Assembly (NCBI RefSeq): GCF_022809715.1
Contig: NZ_CP094459.1
Coordinates: 930,001 to 994,000, forward strand
Reading direction: 5' to 3'
Length of the DNA: 64,000 bases
Source of the DNA: Burkholderia pyrrocinia
GTDB lineage: Bacteria > Pseudomonadota > Gammaproteobacteria > Burkholderiales > Burkholderiaceae
Shown here piece after piece: positions 32,766 through 45,795 of the stretch. Numbering within the stretch: position 1 is the first letter of the stretch; each line of letters begins with the position of its first letter. Made by a program: the position numbers and the translations under genes. The notes beneath the pieces are model-generated. The model was given only the letters and a program-made list of their open reading frames with translations. It was not told the origin of the DNA and ran no database searches.

Positions 32766-33704
32766 GTGGCTGCCCCTCTTAGCGGAAACGGATCCGGCGG
32801 TGCCGATGCACGGCGTACGTCGCCGATGTCGGCCCTCGCCGATCGCTGGATTCCGAAGCTCGTGCTCGCGCCGAGCGTCGCGATCGCCGTGGTGTTCATC
32901 TACGGCTTCATCCTGATTACCGGCTATCTGTCGCTGACCAACTCGCGACTGTTGCCGAACTACGAATTCGACGGCTTCGGCCGTTACTCGGACCTGTTCC
33001 AGAACGACGTGTGGTGGACCTCCGCCGCGAACCTCGGCTGGTTCGGGATTCCGTTCATCGCGATCTGCGTCGCGCTCGGGCTGTTCCTCGCGATCCTGCT
33101 CGACCAGCGGATTCGCAACGAAGGCGCGCTGCGTGCGATCTTCCTGTACCCGATGGCGCTGTCGTTCATCGTCACCGGCACCGCGTGGCAGTGGATCCTG
33201 AACCCGGGCCTCGGCCTCGAGAAGGTGATGCACGACTGGGGCTGGACGAGCTTCTCGTTCGGCTGGCTCGACGATCCGGACAAGGCGATCTTCTGCGTGG
33301 TGGTCGCGGCCGTGTGGCAGTCGACCGGCTTCGTGATGGCGCTGTTCCTGGCAGGGCTGCGCGGCGTCGACGCCGAGATCTTCAAGGCCGCACAGGTCGA
33401 CGGCGCGACGCTGCCGACCATCTACCGCAAGATCGTGATCCCGAGCATGCGGCCGGTGTTCTTCTCGGTGCTGCTGATCCTGTGCCACATCACGATCAAG
33501 ACCTTCGACCTCGTCGTCGCGCTGACGGCGGGCGGCCCGGGCACGTCGTCGTCGCTGCCGGCGATGTTCATGTATACGTTTTCGTTCAACCGCGGCCAGC
33601 TCGGGCTCGGCGCGGCGTCGTCGGTGATGATGCTCGCGACCGTGGTCGCGGTGCTGGTGCCGCTGATGTATATGGAATCGAGGAGCACCCGCAATGCAGC
33701 CTAA
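32766..33704 (+). CDS. gtsB: Glucose ABC transporter permease 1
   Basis: A 312-residue inner-membrane protein with six helices and the permease loop EIFKAAQVDGATLPTIYRKIVIP (E-A-A-x3-G) that docks the ATPase. The most likely start is GTG 32766, behind AGGAG at 32752-32756; ATG 32826 is an alternative giving a shorter N-terminus. It overlaps the next permease gene by 11 bp. Confidence 0.9.
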   Translation: MAAPLSGNGSGGADARRTSPMSALADRWIPKLVLAPSVAIAVVFIYGFILITGYLSLTNSRLLPNYEFDGFGRYSDLFQNDVWWTSAANLGWFGIPFIAICVALGLFLAILLDQRIRNEGALRAIFLYPMALSFIVTGTAWQWILNPGLGLEKVMHDWGWTSFSFGWLDDPDKAIFCVVVAAVWQSTGFVMALFLAGLRGVDAEIFKAAQVDGATLPTIYRKIVIPSMRPVFFSVLLILCHITIKTFDLVVALTAGGPGTSSSLPAMFMYTFSFNRGQLGLGAASSVMMLATVVAVLVPLMYMESRSTRNAA

Positions 33705-34551
33705 GATGACGATCAGCCGGGCAGTGATCTACGCGGCGCTGATCCTGTTCGCGCTGTATTTCCTGTTCCCGATCTACGTGATGCTGTCGACGTCGTTCAA
33801 GGACCTCGACCAGCTGCGCACCGGCAACCTGCTGACGCCGCCCACCAACTGGACCGTCGAGCCCTGGGTGAAGGCGTGGAGCGGTGCGTGTACCGGCGTG
33901 CGCTGCGACGGGATGAAGCCGTTCTTCCTGAATTCGCTGCAGATGGTGATTCCGGCCGTGCTGATCTCGTCGCTGATCGGCGCGTTCAACGGCTACGTGC
34001 TCACGCACTGGCGCTTTCGCGGCGCGGACGCGCTGTTCACGATGATGCTGGTCGGCTGCTTCATCCCGTTCCAGGTGATCCTGCTGCCGATGGCGCGCCT
34101 GCAGGGGATGCTCGGCCTCGCCAATACGATTCCCGGCCTCGTGTTCGTGCACGTCGTGTACGGGATCGCGTTCACGACGATGTTCTTCCGCAACTTCTAC
34201 GTGAGCGTGCCGTCCGAGCTCGTGAAGGCCGCGCGCATCGACGGCGCGGGCTTCTTCACGATCTTCACGAAGATCCTGCTGCCCGTGTCGCTGCCGATCT
34301 TCATGGTGTGCCTGATCTGGCAGTTCACGCAGATCTGGAACGACTTCCTGTTCGGGATCGTGTTCTCCGGCGTCGATTCGATGCCGATCACGGTGGCGCT
34401 GAACAACCTCGTCAATACGTCGACGGGCGTGAAGGAGTACAACGTCGACATGGCCGGCGCGATCATCGCCGCGCTGCCGACGCTGCTCGTCTACATCGTC
34501 GCCGGCCGCTACTTCGTGCGCGGGCTGACGGCGGGCGCGGTGAAGGGGTAG
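33694..34551 (+). CDS. gtsC: Glucose ABC transporter permease 2
   Basis: A 285-residue inner-membrane protein with six helices and the docking loop ELVKAARIDGAGFFTIFTKILLP. It forms the translocation pore with GtsB. ATG 33694 lies inside the end of gtsB, so translation is coupled. The first residues are MQPKMTISRAVIYAALILFA. Confidence 0.92.
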   Translation: MQPKMTISRAVIYAALILFALYFLFPIYVMLSTSFKDLDQLRTGNLLTPPTNWTVEPWVKAWSGACTGVRCDGMKPFFLNSLQMVIPAVLISSLIGAFNGYVLTHWRFRGADALFTMMLVGCFIPFQVILLPMARLQGMLGLANTIPGLVFVHVVYGIAFTTMFFRNFYVSVPSELVKAARIDGAGFFTIFTKILLPVSLPIFMVCLIWQFTQIWNDFLFGIVFSGVDSMPITVALNNLVNTSTGVKEYNVDMAGAIIAALPTLLVYIVAGRYFVRGLTAGAVKG

Positions 34552-34661
34552 GCGCGGCCTTATCCGATACGACGAACCGGCCGCGCACGTCGCGCGGCGC
34601 ATCGAAACGAACCCGACGCGGCGCCGTAGCGCCGCGCGAGACGAGACAGAGGATTCACAGC

Positions 34662-35780
34662 ATGGCAAGCCTTTCCATCCGTGACGTGTACAAGACCTAC
34701 CCGAACGGGGTGCCGGTCCTGAAGGGTGTCGACATCGAGATCGAGGACGGACAGTTCCTGATCCTGGTCGGCGGTTCGGGCTGCGGGAAATCGACGCTGC
34801 TCAACATGATCGCCGGGCTCGAGACCGTGACGAGCGGCGAGATCTGCATCGACGGCAAGGTCGTCAACGACCTGTCGCCGAAGGATCGCGACATCGCGAT
34901 GGTGTTCCAGTCGTATGCGCTGTATCCGTCGATGACGGTGCGCGAGAACATCTCGTTCGGCCTGAACATCCGCAAGGTGCCGAAGAACGAGCAGCAGCAG
35001 ATCGTCGACCGCGTGTCGCAGATGCTGCAGATTCAGCACCTGCTCGACCGCAAGCCGGGCCAGCTGTCGGGCGGCCAGCGCCAGCGTGTCGCGATGGGCC
35101 GCGCGCTCGCGCGCGATCCGTCGCTGTTCCTGTTCGACGAGCCGCTGTCGAACCTCGACGCGAAGCTGCGCATCGAGATGCGCGCGGAAATCAAGCTGCT
35201 GCACCAGCGCCTCGGCACGACGATCGTCTACGTGACGCACGACCAGATCGAGGCAATGACGCTCGGCGACCGGATCGCGGTGATGAAGGACGGCGTGGTC
35301 CAGCAATTCGGCGCGCCGCAGGAAATCTACGATTCGCCGTCGAACCTGTTCGTTGCCGGCTTCATCGGCGCGCCGCCGATGAACTTCATCAACGGCAAGC
35401 TGGTCGAGCAGGGCAGCGGGATTGCGCTCGAGATCGACACGGGCCTCGCGCGCAGCGCGCTGAAGCTGCCGTTCGACGCGAAGCGGATGAACGGCCACGT
35501 CGGCCGCGAAGTGATCCTCGGCCTGCGTCCGGAGCGCATCACCGACGCACGCAACGCGCACAACGGCGAGGCGTCGAGCCTGCAGCCGATCGACGTGCGC
35601 GTCGACGTGACCGAGCCGACCGGGCCGGACACGCACGTGTTCGCGCAGGTGAACGGCAAGCGCATCGTGAGCCGCGTGCATCCGGCCGCGAACCCGCAGC
35701 CGGGGCAGACGCAGTCGCTGCTGTTCGACGTGTCGAAGGCCGTGCTGTTCGATCCGGCATCGGAAGAACGGATCGCGTGA
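34662..35780 (+). CDS. gtsD: Glucose ABC transporter ATPase (MalK/UgpC type)
   Basis: A 372-residue ATPase: Walker A GGSGCGKST at residues 37-45, signature LSGGQRQRVAMGRALARDP, Walker B FLFDEPLSNLD, switch His in IVYVTHDQIEAM. The C-terminal ~130 residues are the MalK-type regulatory OB domain (VILGLRPERITDA, VTEPTGPDTHVFAQVNG). It powers glucose import and may be shared with other CUT1 transporters. It lies 110 bp after gtsC and is followed by a terminator. Confidence 0.93.
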   Translation: MASLSIRDVYKTYPNGVPVLKGVDIEIEDGQFLILVGGSGCGKSTLLNMIAGLETVTSGEICIDGKVVNDLSPKDRDIAMVFQSYALYPSMTVRENISFGLNIRKVPKNEQQQIVDRVSQMLQIQHLLDRKPGQLSGGQRQRVAMGRALARDPSLFLFDEPLSNLDAKLRIEMRAEIKLLHQRLGTTIVYVTHDQIEAMTLGDRIAVMKDGVVQQFGAPQEIYDSPSNLFVAGFIGAPPMNFINGKLVEQGSGIALEIDTGLARSALKLPFDAKRMNGHVGREVILGLRPERITDARNAHNGEASSLQPIDVRVDVTEPTGPDTHVFAQVNGKRIVSRVHPAANPQPGQTQSLLFDVSKAVLFDPASEERIA

Positions 35781-35806
35781 TGCGGCGTTCGCGCTGAATG
35801 AAGGAG

Positions 35807-35837
35807 AAGGGGCCGACTCGAATGAGCGGCCCCTTTT
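35807..35837 (+). terminator. Rho-independent terminator of the gts operon
   Basis: AAGGGGCCG (35807-35815) pairs with CGGCCCCTT (35827-35835) and continues into TT, 27 bp after the ATPase stop. The A-rich left flank suggests it also serves the convergent TRIC-family gene. Confidence 0.85.
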
Positions 35838-35870
35838 GTTCTGGCGCTGAAGTTGGCGCTGCGGCGGCAG

Positions 35871-36494
35871 TCAGTGCGGCAGCCGCACGTCGAACTTGAA
35901 CGTCGCCAGCCGCGCGGCGAGGATGAAGCCGGTCGCGAGCAGCACGCTGTACACCGAATCGAACTGCAGCCACACGAGCAGCAGGTAGAACCAGCAGCCG
36001 ACGAATGCGCAGGTCGCGTAAGGCCGCGAATCGCGCAGGATCAGCGGGATGTCGTTGCACAGCACGTCGCGGATGATCCCGCCGACCACGCCGGTGATCA
36101 CGCCCATCATCACCGCGATGAAGCGCGGCATTTCGGCGTCGAGTGCGATCGACGTGCCCGAGATGCTGAAGATGCCGAGCCCGATCGCGTCGGCGACCAG
36201 CAGCAGCCGCTCGGCCGACAGTCGCGACAGCATCCGCAGCACGAACGGCGCGAACAGCGCGAGCACGAAGATCGCGATCACGTAGTCGTCGTGCACGACC
36301 CAGTAGAACGGCCGGCGTTCGAGCAGGATGTCGCGCAGCGTGCCGCCGCCGAACGCGGTGGCGAGCGCGACGACGAACGTGCCGACCGAGTCGAGGCGGT
36401 TCTTGCGTGCCTCGATGAAACCCGAAATCGCAAACGCCAGCGTGGCGATCGCCTCCAGTACGGCGATCGCGAGCGTCAGCCTAGGATGCGGCAC
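35871..36494 (-). CDS. TRIC/UPF0126 family membrane channel
   Basis: A 207-residue protein of two repeated three-helix UPF0126 units. Each carries a glycine-rich piece followed by Arg-Asp: ATAFGGGTLRDILLERRPFYW in the first, GVVGGIIRDVLCNDIPLIL in the second. Prokaryotic TRIC proteins are trimeric cation channels; an amino-acid role has also been proposed for E. coli YicG. The start overlaps the smr gene end by 14 bp. Confidence 0.87.
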   Translation of the reverse strand: MPHPRLTLAIAVLEAIATLAFAISGFIEARKNRLDSVGTFVVALATAFGGGTLRDILLERRPFYWVVHDDYVIAIFVLALFAPFVLRMLSRLSAERLLLVADAIGLGIFSISGTSIALDAEMPRFIAVMMGVITGVVGGIIRDVLCNDIPLILRDSRPYATCAFVGCWFYLLLVWLQFDSVYSVLLATGFILAARLATFKFDVRLPH

Positions 36495-37260
36495 GCGGCC
36501 CCCGGTCGGCCGGCGCCGCGAGTGGCTGCAGCAGCACGAGCACCGCGCCCGCGCCGCCGTCGATGCCGCGCGCCTCGCAGAACGCGATCACTTCTTCCTT
36601 CTGCACGAGCCACGCGCGCACCTTGCCCTTCAGCACGGGTTCCTTGCCGATCGAGCCGAGCCCCTTGCCGTGGATCACGCGCAGGCAGCGCAGCCCCTTC
36701 TTGCCGGCTTCGCGGATGAATTCGGCAAGCGCGTCGCGCGCCTCGTCGCGGCGCATCCCGTGCAGGTCGAGCTGCGCCTGCACGATCCACGCACCGCTCC
36801 TCAACTTGCGCACCACGTCGCGGCTGATGCCGGGGCGGTGGTAATACAGCGAGTCGTCGCTGTCGAGCAGCGTTTCGGGATCGAATTCGTCGGACAGCGT
36901 CGCGTTCAGCACGGCTTCCTCGTCGCGCTGCGTCTGCTTCGGCACCGGGTCGGGCGGCATGCGGCCGGACGCCGCGCGCGGCGGCGTGTTCAGCGGCCGG
37001 ATCGCGCCGATTTCGTTGCGGAACAGGTTCGCGTCGGCTTCCGCCTTGCGCTCGGCCTTCGCGGTTTCGACGCGCTCGCGTTCGCGGCGATCGGCTTCGC
37101 CTTGCAGCGACTTGCGCAGCGCGCCGAGGCCGGCGAGGCCCTGGCCGCGCAATGCGGCCGGATCGGGCGCGGGCGGCGCGGCGGCCGGCGCGGGGTTCGC
37201 GGGACGGGCGGCGATCTGCCGCTTCGCGGGATCGCTCGGATGGGGCTGGTTCTTCGCCAT
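36481..37260 (-). CDS. Smr-domain protein
   Basis: A 259-residue protein. Residues 1-80 are Ala/Pro-rich then highly charged and helical (ADRRERERVETAKAERKAEA). The C-terminal ~90 residues are a small MutS-related domain with LDLHGMRRDEARDALAEFI and RVIHGKGLGS. Such stand-alone Smr domains (E. coli SmrA/SmrB type) are nucleases; SmrB-like ones cut mRNA at collided ribosomes. Start ATG 37260. It overlaps the TRIC gene by 14 bp. Confidence 0.87.
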   Translation of the reverse strand: MAKNQPHPSDPAKRQIAARPANPAPAAAPPAPDPAALRGQGLAGLGALRKSLQGEADRRERERVETAKAERKAEADANLFRNEIGAIRPLNTPPRAASGRMPPDPVPKQTQRDEEAVLNATLSDEFDPETLLDSDDSLYYHRPGISRDVVRKLRSGAWIVQAQLDLHGMRRDEARDALAEFIREAGKKGLRCLRVIHGKGLGSIGKEPVLKGKVRAWLVQKEEVIAFCEARGIDGGAGAVLVLLQPLAAPADRGPRAAS

Positions 37261-37298
37261 GATTCGATAGCAGGGCAGGCGCGTTCGGGCGCGCGGGC

Positions 37299-37330
37299 AA
37301 AAAAAAGCCGCTGCGCGTCGGCAGCGGCTT
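37299..37330 (-). terminator. Rho-independent terminator of trxB
   Basis: Read leftward, a 10-bp perfect stem (37330-37321 with 37314-37305) with a 6-nt loop runs into a T tract (A run 37299-37304). It lies between trxB and smr. Confidence 0.88.
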
Positions 37331-37395
37331 TCCGTTCGGGCCCGCTTCGCGGCAGCGGACGCCATTGTAGCGCCCGGCGCGGCAGGGCTCGCGGC

Positions 37396-38759
<1,364 letters not shown>

Positions 38760-41069
38760 ATGGCAAAAGCTCCTTATTCCGCCCAGGCACAGGCGTTGCC
38801 GCACCGGATGTCGAAGCTCCTCACGGAGATCCGCTGGATTCTCCAGGTCGCGCTCTGCGCATTTCTGGTGATGGCCCTGCTGAGCTACAGCCGGCGCGAT
38901 CCGAGCTGGACGCACGCCGCGCAGGTGGACCACATCTCGAACTGGGCCGGCCGCGTCGGCGCGTGGACGGCCGACATCATCCTGCTGCTGTTCGGCCTGT
39001 CGGCTTACTGGCTGATCGTGCCGCTCGGGCGGCGCATCGCCGTCAACTACCGCCGCATCACGCGCCACGAGGCGATTCCCGACGAACCTGAGCGGCCGAT
39101 CGGCTGGCTCACGGAGATCTTCGCGTTCGTGCTCGTCGTGCTGGCGTGCGACGGCATCGAGGCGCTGCGCATGTGGTCGCTGAAGGTGCAGTTGCCGCGT
39201 GCGCCGGGCGGCGTCGTCGGCGAGGCCGTCGCCGGTGCGATGTCGCATGCGTTCGGCTTCACGGGCGGCACGCTGCTGCTGCTGATCGCGCTCGCGATCG
39301 GCCTGTCGCTGTATTTCCGCTTCTCGTGGCTGTCGGTCGCCGAGCGCGTCGGCGGCGCGATCCTGTCCGCCGTCAACGTCGCGAAGCTGCGCCGCGAGGC
39401 CGAGCGCGACCGCAAGCTCGGCGAGGCCGCGGCCGTGCGCCGCGAAGGCAAGGTCGAAGAGGAGCGCGTACGCATCGAGGATCACGAGCCCGTGACGATC
39501 GTGCCGCCGGTCGTCACGCCGGCGAAGTCCGAACGCGTCGAGCGCGAGCGTCAGGTGCCGCTGTTCACCGACCTGCCGGGCGATTCGACGCTGCCGCCGG
39601 TGTCGCTGCTCGATCCCGCGCCGAAGACGCAGGAAGCGATTTCGGCCGATACGCTCGAATTCACGTCGCGCCTGATCGAGAAGAAGCTGAAGGATTTCGG
39701 TGTCGAGGCGAGTGTGGTCGCCGCGTATCCGGGCCCGGTCGTCACGCGCTACGAGATCGAGCCGGCCACCGGCGTGAAGGGCAGCCAGATCGTCAACCTC
39801 GCGAAGGATCTCGCGCGCTCGCTGTCGCTCGTGTCGATCCGCGTCGTCGAGACGATCCCCGGCAAGAACTACATGGCGCTCGAACTGCCGAACCAGCGCC
39901 GCCAGACCGTGCACCTGTCCGAGATCATCGGCTCCGAGGTGTATGCGGCCGCATCGTCGGCGCTGACGCTGAGCCTCGGCAAGGACATCGGCGGCAAGCC
40001 CGTGTGCGCGGATCTCGCGAAGATGCCGCACCTGCTCGTCGCCGGCACGACCGGTTCGGGCAAGTCGGTCGGGATCAACGCGATGATCCTGTCGCTGCTG
40101 TACAAGGCGACCGCCGAGCAGGTGCGCCTGATCCTGATCGATCCGAAGATGCTCGAAATGAGCGTCTACGAAGGCATCCCGCACCTGCTGTGCCCGGTCG
40201 TCACCGACATGCGCCAGGCCGGCCACGCGCTGAACTGGACGGTCGCGGAGATGGAGCGCCGCTACAAGCTGATGAGCAAGCTCGGCGTGCGCAACCTCGC
40301 GGGCTACAACAACAAGATCGACGACGCGGCCAAGCGCGAGGAAAAGCTGCCGAACCCGTTCAGCCTGACGCCGGAAGATCCCGAGCCGCTTGGCCGCCTG
40401 CCGAACATCGTCGTCGTGATCGACGAGCTGGCCGACCTGATGATGGTCGTCGGCAAGAAGGTCGAGGAACTGATCGCGCGGATCGCGCAGAAGGCGCGCG
40501 CGGCCGGCATCCACCTGATCCTCGCGACGCAGCGTCCGTCGGTCGACGTGATCACGGGCCTCATCAAGGCGAACGTGCCGACGCGGATCGCATTCCAGGT
40601 GTCGTCCAAGATCGACTCGCGCACGATCCTCGATCAGATGGGCGCCGAATCGCTGCTCGGGATGGGCGACATGCTGTACCTGCCGCCGGGCAGCGGGCTG
40701 CCCGTGCGCGTGCACGGCGCGTTCGTCGGCGACGACGAAGTGCATCGCGTCGTCGAGAAGCTCAAGGAGCAGGGTGAGCCGAACTACGTCGAGGGCCTGC
40801 TCGAAGGCGGCACCGCCGACGGCGACGAGGGCTCGGCCGGCGCGGGAACCGGCGAAGGCGGCGGCGAGTCTGATCCGCTGTACGACCAGGCGGTCGAGAT
40901 CGTCATCAAGAACCGCCGCGCGTCGATCTCGCTCGTGCAGCGGCATCTGCGGATCGGCTATAACCGCGCGGCACGGCTGCTCGAGCAGATGGAGCAGTCG
41001 GGGCTCGTATCGGCGATGTCGTCGAGCGGCAACCGCGAAATTCTTGTGCCGGCGCGCGACGCGGAATGA
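38760..41069 (+). CDS. ftsK: DNA translocase FtsK
   Basis: A 769-residue divisome protein. Four membrane helices lie in the first ~190 residues, then a short charged linker (to ~285). The RecA-like motor follows with Walker A GTTGSGKS at residues 429-436 and Walker [12 protein letters not shown] (Asp555). The gamma winged helix is at the end ([37 protein letters not shown]). It pumps chromosome ends to dif and activates XerCD. The linker is much shorter than in E. coli FtsK. lolA is 46 bp downstream. Confidence 0.95.
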   Translation: MAKAPYSAQAQALPHRMSKLLTEIRWILQVALCAFLVMALLSYSRRDPSWTHAAQVDHISNWAGRVGAWTADIILLLFGLSAYWLIVPLGRRIAVNYRRITRHEAIPDEPERPIGWLTEIFAFVLVVLACDGIEALRMWSLKVQLPRAPGGVVGEAVAGAMSHAFGFTGGTLLLLIALAIGLSLYFRFSWLSVAERVGGAILSAVNVAKLRREAERDRKLGEAAAVRREGKVEEERVRIEDHEPVTIVPPVVTPAKSERVERERQVPLFTDLPGDSTLPPVSLLDPAPKTQEAISADTLEFTSRLIEKKLKDFGVEASVVAAYPGPVVTRYEIEPATGVKGSQIVNLAKDLARSLSLVSIRVVETIPGKNYMALELPNQRRQTVHLSEIIGSEVYAAASSALTLSLGKDIGGKPVCADLAKMPHLLVAGTTGSGKSVGINAMILSLLYKATAEQVRLILIDPKMLEMSVYEGIPHLLCPVVTDMRQAGHALNWTVAEMERRYKLMSKLGVRNLAGYNNKIDDAAKREEKLPNPFSLTPEDPEPLGRLPNIVVVIDELADLMMVVGKKVEELIARIAQKARAAGIHLILATQRPSVDVITGLIKANVPTRIAFQVSSKIDSRTILDQMGAESLLGMGDMLYLPPGSGLPVRVHGAFVGDDEVHRVVEKLKEQGEPNYVEGLLEGGTADGDEGSAGAGTGEGGGESDPLYDQAVEIVIKNRRASISLVQRHLRIGYNRAARLLEQMEQSGLVSAMSSSGNREILVPARDAE

Positions 41070-41115
41070 GTCCGCGGCGCCCGCAGCGCCGGCCACCCAC
41101 GGAGAAAACCGCAAT

Positions 41116-41805
41116 ATGCAGCAACATTCGTTCGCAATGTCTCTTCGTTCGACGCGGCGCTGGCTCGGTGCGGCGCTCGCCGGCGCATCGCTGATGCTCG
41201 CGGCGACGCACGCGTTCGCGGGCGGCACCGAGCAACTGAAGGCCTTCGTGTCGCAGGTGCGTTCGGCGAAGGGCGACTTCACGCAACAGATCGTCAAGGC
41301 GCCGGCCAAGGGCGCGAGCGCCGTGCAGGCCGCGCCGAAGCCCACCGACAATTCGAGCGGCACGTTCGTATTCGCGCGGCCGGGCAAGTTCATCTGGACG
41401 TACCAGAAGCCGTACCAGCAGGTGCTGCAGGCCGACGGCGACAAGCTCTATGTGTACGACCGCGACCTGAACCAGGTCACCGAGCGCAAGCTGAACGGCG
41501 CGCTGGGCGCGAGCCCCGCCGCGATCCTGTTCGGCAGCAACGATCTCGACAAGAACTACACGCTGCGCGATGCCGGCGAGAAGGGCGGCATCGAATGGCT
41601 CGAGATGCTGCCGAAGGCGCAGGACACGCAGTTCCAGCGGATCGGCATCGGCTTCCGGAACGGCACGCTCGCCGCGATGGAGCTGCATGACGTGTTCGGC
41701 AACGTCACGCTGCTGACGTTTACGAACATTCAGACGAATCCGCCGCTGAAGGGCGATACGTTCAAGTTCGTCGTGCCGAAGGGCGCCGACGTGATCAACG
41801 GCTGA
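41116..41805 (+). CDS. lolA: Outer-membrane lipoprotein carrier LolA
   Basis: A 229-residue periplasmic chaperone with a signal peptide ([20 protein letters not shown], cut near AFA). The body has the LolA pattern: [32 protein letters not shown] and [14 protein letters not shown], with a C-terminal [19 protein letters not shown]. An Ala/Pro-rich insert (about 62-75) is extra compared with E. coli. It carries lipoproteins from LolCDE to the outer membrane. It is part of ftsK-lolA-rarA. Confidence 0.93.
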   Translation: MQQHSFAMSLRSTRRWLGAALAGASLMLAATHAFAGGTEQLKAFVSQVRSAKGDFTQQIVKAPAKGASAVQAAPKPTDNSSGTFVFARPGKFIWTYQKPYQQVLQADGDKLYVYDRDLNQVTERKLNGALGASPAAILFGSNDLDKNYTLRDAGEKGGIEWLEMLPKAQDTQFQRIGIGFRNGTLAAMELHDVFGNVTLLTFTNIQTNPPLKGDTFKFVVPKGADVING

Positions 41806-41831
41806 CCGGCGCCGCGCGCCGCTTTTCCGCA

Positions 41832-41859
41832 ACGGGCCTGCCGGCGACGGCAGGCCCGT
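41832..41859 (+). terminator. Hairpin after lolA
   Basis: A perfect 12-bp stem (41832-41843 with 41848-41859) and a GCGA loop, but with only a weak T-run. It is a probable terminator or mRNA 3' end between lolA and rarA. Confidence 0.6.
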
Positions 41860-41988
41860 GTCGTTTCGGGAGCTGGCCGCAGGCGCGGGCCACCGGGCAC
41901 CGGGCGCGGCGGCGCCGTTGCGCGGCTGTCATAATGTCGGGTCCGGCGGCCGGTTCGGCCGCCATCGTTTGATGTGGAGCGAGGGTTC

Positions 41989-43299
41989 ATGTCCGACCTG
42001 TTTCAAGTCGAGCCGCGCCGGCCGCTCGCCGAGGCGCTGCGGCCGAAGACGCTCGCCGAGGTGATCGGCCAGACGCATTTGCTGGGCGAAGGCAAGCCGC
42101 TGCGGCTCGCGTTCGAATCGGGCAAGCCGCATTCGATGATCCTTTGGGGGCCGCCCGGCGTCGGCAAGACGACGCTCGCGCGGCTCACCGCGCTCGCGTT
42201 CGACTGCGAGTTCATTGCGCTGTCCGCGGTACTCGGCGGCGTGAAGGACATCCGCGAATCGATGGAGCAGGCGAAGGACACGCTGAACCGCACCGGTCGC
42301 CACACCATCCTGTTCGTCGACGAGATCCACCGCTTCAACAAGGGGCAGCAGGATGCATTGCTGCCGTTCGTCGAGTCGGGGCTTGTGACCTTCATTGGAG
42401 CTACGACCGAGAACCCGAGCTTCGAGGTCAACTCGGCCTTGCTGTCGCGTGCGCAGGTGTACGTGCTGAAGTCGCTGGACGACGACGAGATGCGCCAGTT
42501 GCTGAAGCGCGCGCAGGAAATCGCGCTCGACGGCCTCGCGTTCGACGACAAGGCGATCGATACGCTGGTCGGTTATGCGGACGGCGACGCGCGGCGCTTC
42601 CTGAACCTGCTCGAACAGGCGCAGACAGCAGCATCGTCGGCCGGCGTCGCGACGATCGACGCCGATTTCGTCAGCAGCGCGATGACGCTGAACGCGCGTC
42701 GCTTCGACAAGGGCGGCGACAACTTCTACGACCAGATCTCGGCGCTGCACAAGTCGGTGCGCGGTTCGAGCCCCGACGGCGCGCTGTACTGGTTCTGCCG
42801 GATGATCGACGGCGGCGCGGATCCGAAGTATCTCGCGCGGCGCATCGTGCGGATGGCGTGGGAAGACATCGGCCTCGCCGATCCGCGCGCGCTGCAGATG
42901 GCGAACGACGCGGCAGAGACCTACGAGCGGCTCGGCTCGCCGGAAGGCGAACTCGCGCTCGGGCAGGCGGTGATCTATCTCGCGTGCGCGGCGAAGAGCA
43001 ACGCGGGCTACAACGCGTTCAACCAGGCGATGGCGTTCGTGAAGCAGGACAAGTCGCGCGAGGTGCCCGTGCATCTGCGCAACGCGCCGACCAAGCTGAT
43101 GAAGGAACTCGGCTACGGCCACGCGTACCGTTACGCGCACGACGAACCGAACGCGTATGCGGCCGGCGAGACGTACCTGCCGGACGGGGTGCGCGAGCCG
43201 CACTGGTACAAGCCGGTGCCGCGCGGGCTCGAATCGAAGATCGCCGACAAGCTCGCGTGGCTGCGCGAGCTCGACCGCGAGGCCGGCAAGAAGGGTTGA
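41989..43299 (+). CDS. rarA: Replication-associated recombination protein RarA (MgsA)
   Basis: A 436-residue AAA+ ATPase related to clamp loaders. MILWGPPGVGKTTLAR is Walker A, ILFVDEIHRFNKGQQDALL is Walker B, and FIGATTENPSFEVNSALLSRA is sensor 1. The C-terminal MgsA domain starts near YDQISALHKSVRGSSPDGALYW. RarA acts at stalled replication forks. ATG 41989 follows GAGGG. Confidence 0.94.
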   Translation: MSDLFQVEPRRPLAEALRPKTLAEVIGQTHLLGEGKPLRLAFESGKPHSMILWGPPGVGKTTLARLTALAFDCEFIALSAVLGGVKDIRESMEQAKDTLNRTGRHTILFVDEIHRFNKGQQDALLPFVESGLVTFIGATTENPSFEVNSALLSRAQVYVLKSLDDDEMRQLLKRAQEIALDGLAFDDKAIDTLVGYADGDARRFLNLLEQAQTAASSAGVATIDADFVSSAMTLNARRFDKGGDNFYDQISALHKSVRGSSPDGALYWFCRMIDGGADPKYLARRIVRMAWEDIGLADPRALQMANDAAETYERLGSPEGELALGQAVIYLACAAKSNAGYNAFNQAMAFVKQDKSREVPVHLRNAPTKLMKELGYGHAYRYAHDEPNAYAAGETYLPDGVREPHWYKPVPRGLESKIADKLAWLRELDREAGKKG

Positions 43300-43338
43300 C
43301 GGGCGACGCGCGGCCCGGCCGGCGCCGTTCCGGATGCG

Positions 43339-43608
43339 TCAGCGCTTGCGGCCCGGCTGTTGTTTCTTCCAGTACTCGAACGGCTCTTCGTGGCAGTCGA
43401 TGTCGAGCTCGGCGACTCGCGCGTGCAGGCGTTCCTGCGCGTCGGCGATCGCGAGGTTGTAGATCGCTGGCGCGATCTCCTCGACGAAGAAGTGCAGCAG
43501 CGCGCCAGCCTGGATGTTGCCGATCGGCTCGTCCATGTTTTCTGTGAAATAGCGTTGCAGCGACGCGATTGCGCGGTCGCGTACTTCCTTGTCCAGTTCG
43601 ATGGCCAT
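43339..43608 (-). CDS. DUF2164 family protein
   Basis: An 89-residue small protein (MAIELDKEVRDRAIASLQRY, then GNIQAGALLHFFVEEIAPAIYNLAIADAQ). This is the DUF2164 family, helical and of unknown function. Start ATG 43608 has AGGAACC-type sequence upstream. It converges with rarA, 39 bp apart. Confidence 0.85.
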   Translation of the reverse strand: MAIELDKEVRDRAIASLQRYFTENMDEPIGNIQAGALLHFFVEEIAPAIYNLAIADAQERLHARVAELDIDCHEEPFEYWKKQQPGRKR

Positions 43609-43714
43609 CGGGTTCCTTTGAAGGGCGGTGATGCGGAGGCGGGGGCGTCGTACGGCGCGTTGCGTGCGGCCGGTGCAGGCGGTTCGCTGTCCGCAATGGT
43701 TTGGCACAATGTGA

Positions 43715-45157
<1,443 letters not shown>

Positions 45158-45200
45158 AATCGGCTGCCTAAGCCCTCGCAAAAAAATTTGCGGAAGGGGC

Positions 45201-45230
45201 TTGTCAGCTCAGAAAAGATCGTTTTATAAT
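45201..45230 (+). promoter_or_regulatory. Sigma-70 promoter of tRNA-Ser(CGA)
   Basis: TTGTCA (45201-45206) and TATAAT (45225-45230) are 18 bp apart. The box ends 43 bp before the tRNA. A hairpin around CGCAAA/TTTGCG just upstream may end serS transcripts. Confidence 0.75.
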
Positions 45231-45273
45231 CTTTTCTTTCCCGGATATGACCAACCGGGAAATGCAGTAAAAC

Positions 45274-45795
<522 letters not shown>

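Noticed and set aside
45172..45201. Terminator of serS formed by CGCAAA/TTTGCG
   Set aside because: A hairpin exists, but the T-run is inside the stem rather than after it, so it is mentioned only as a possible mRNA end.
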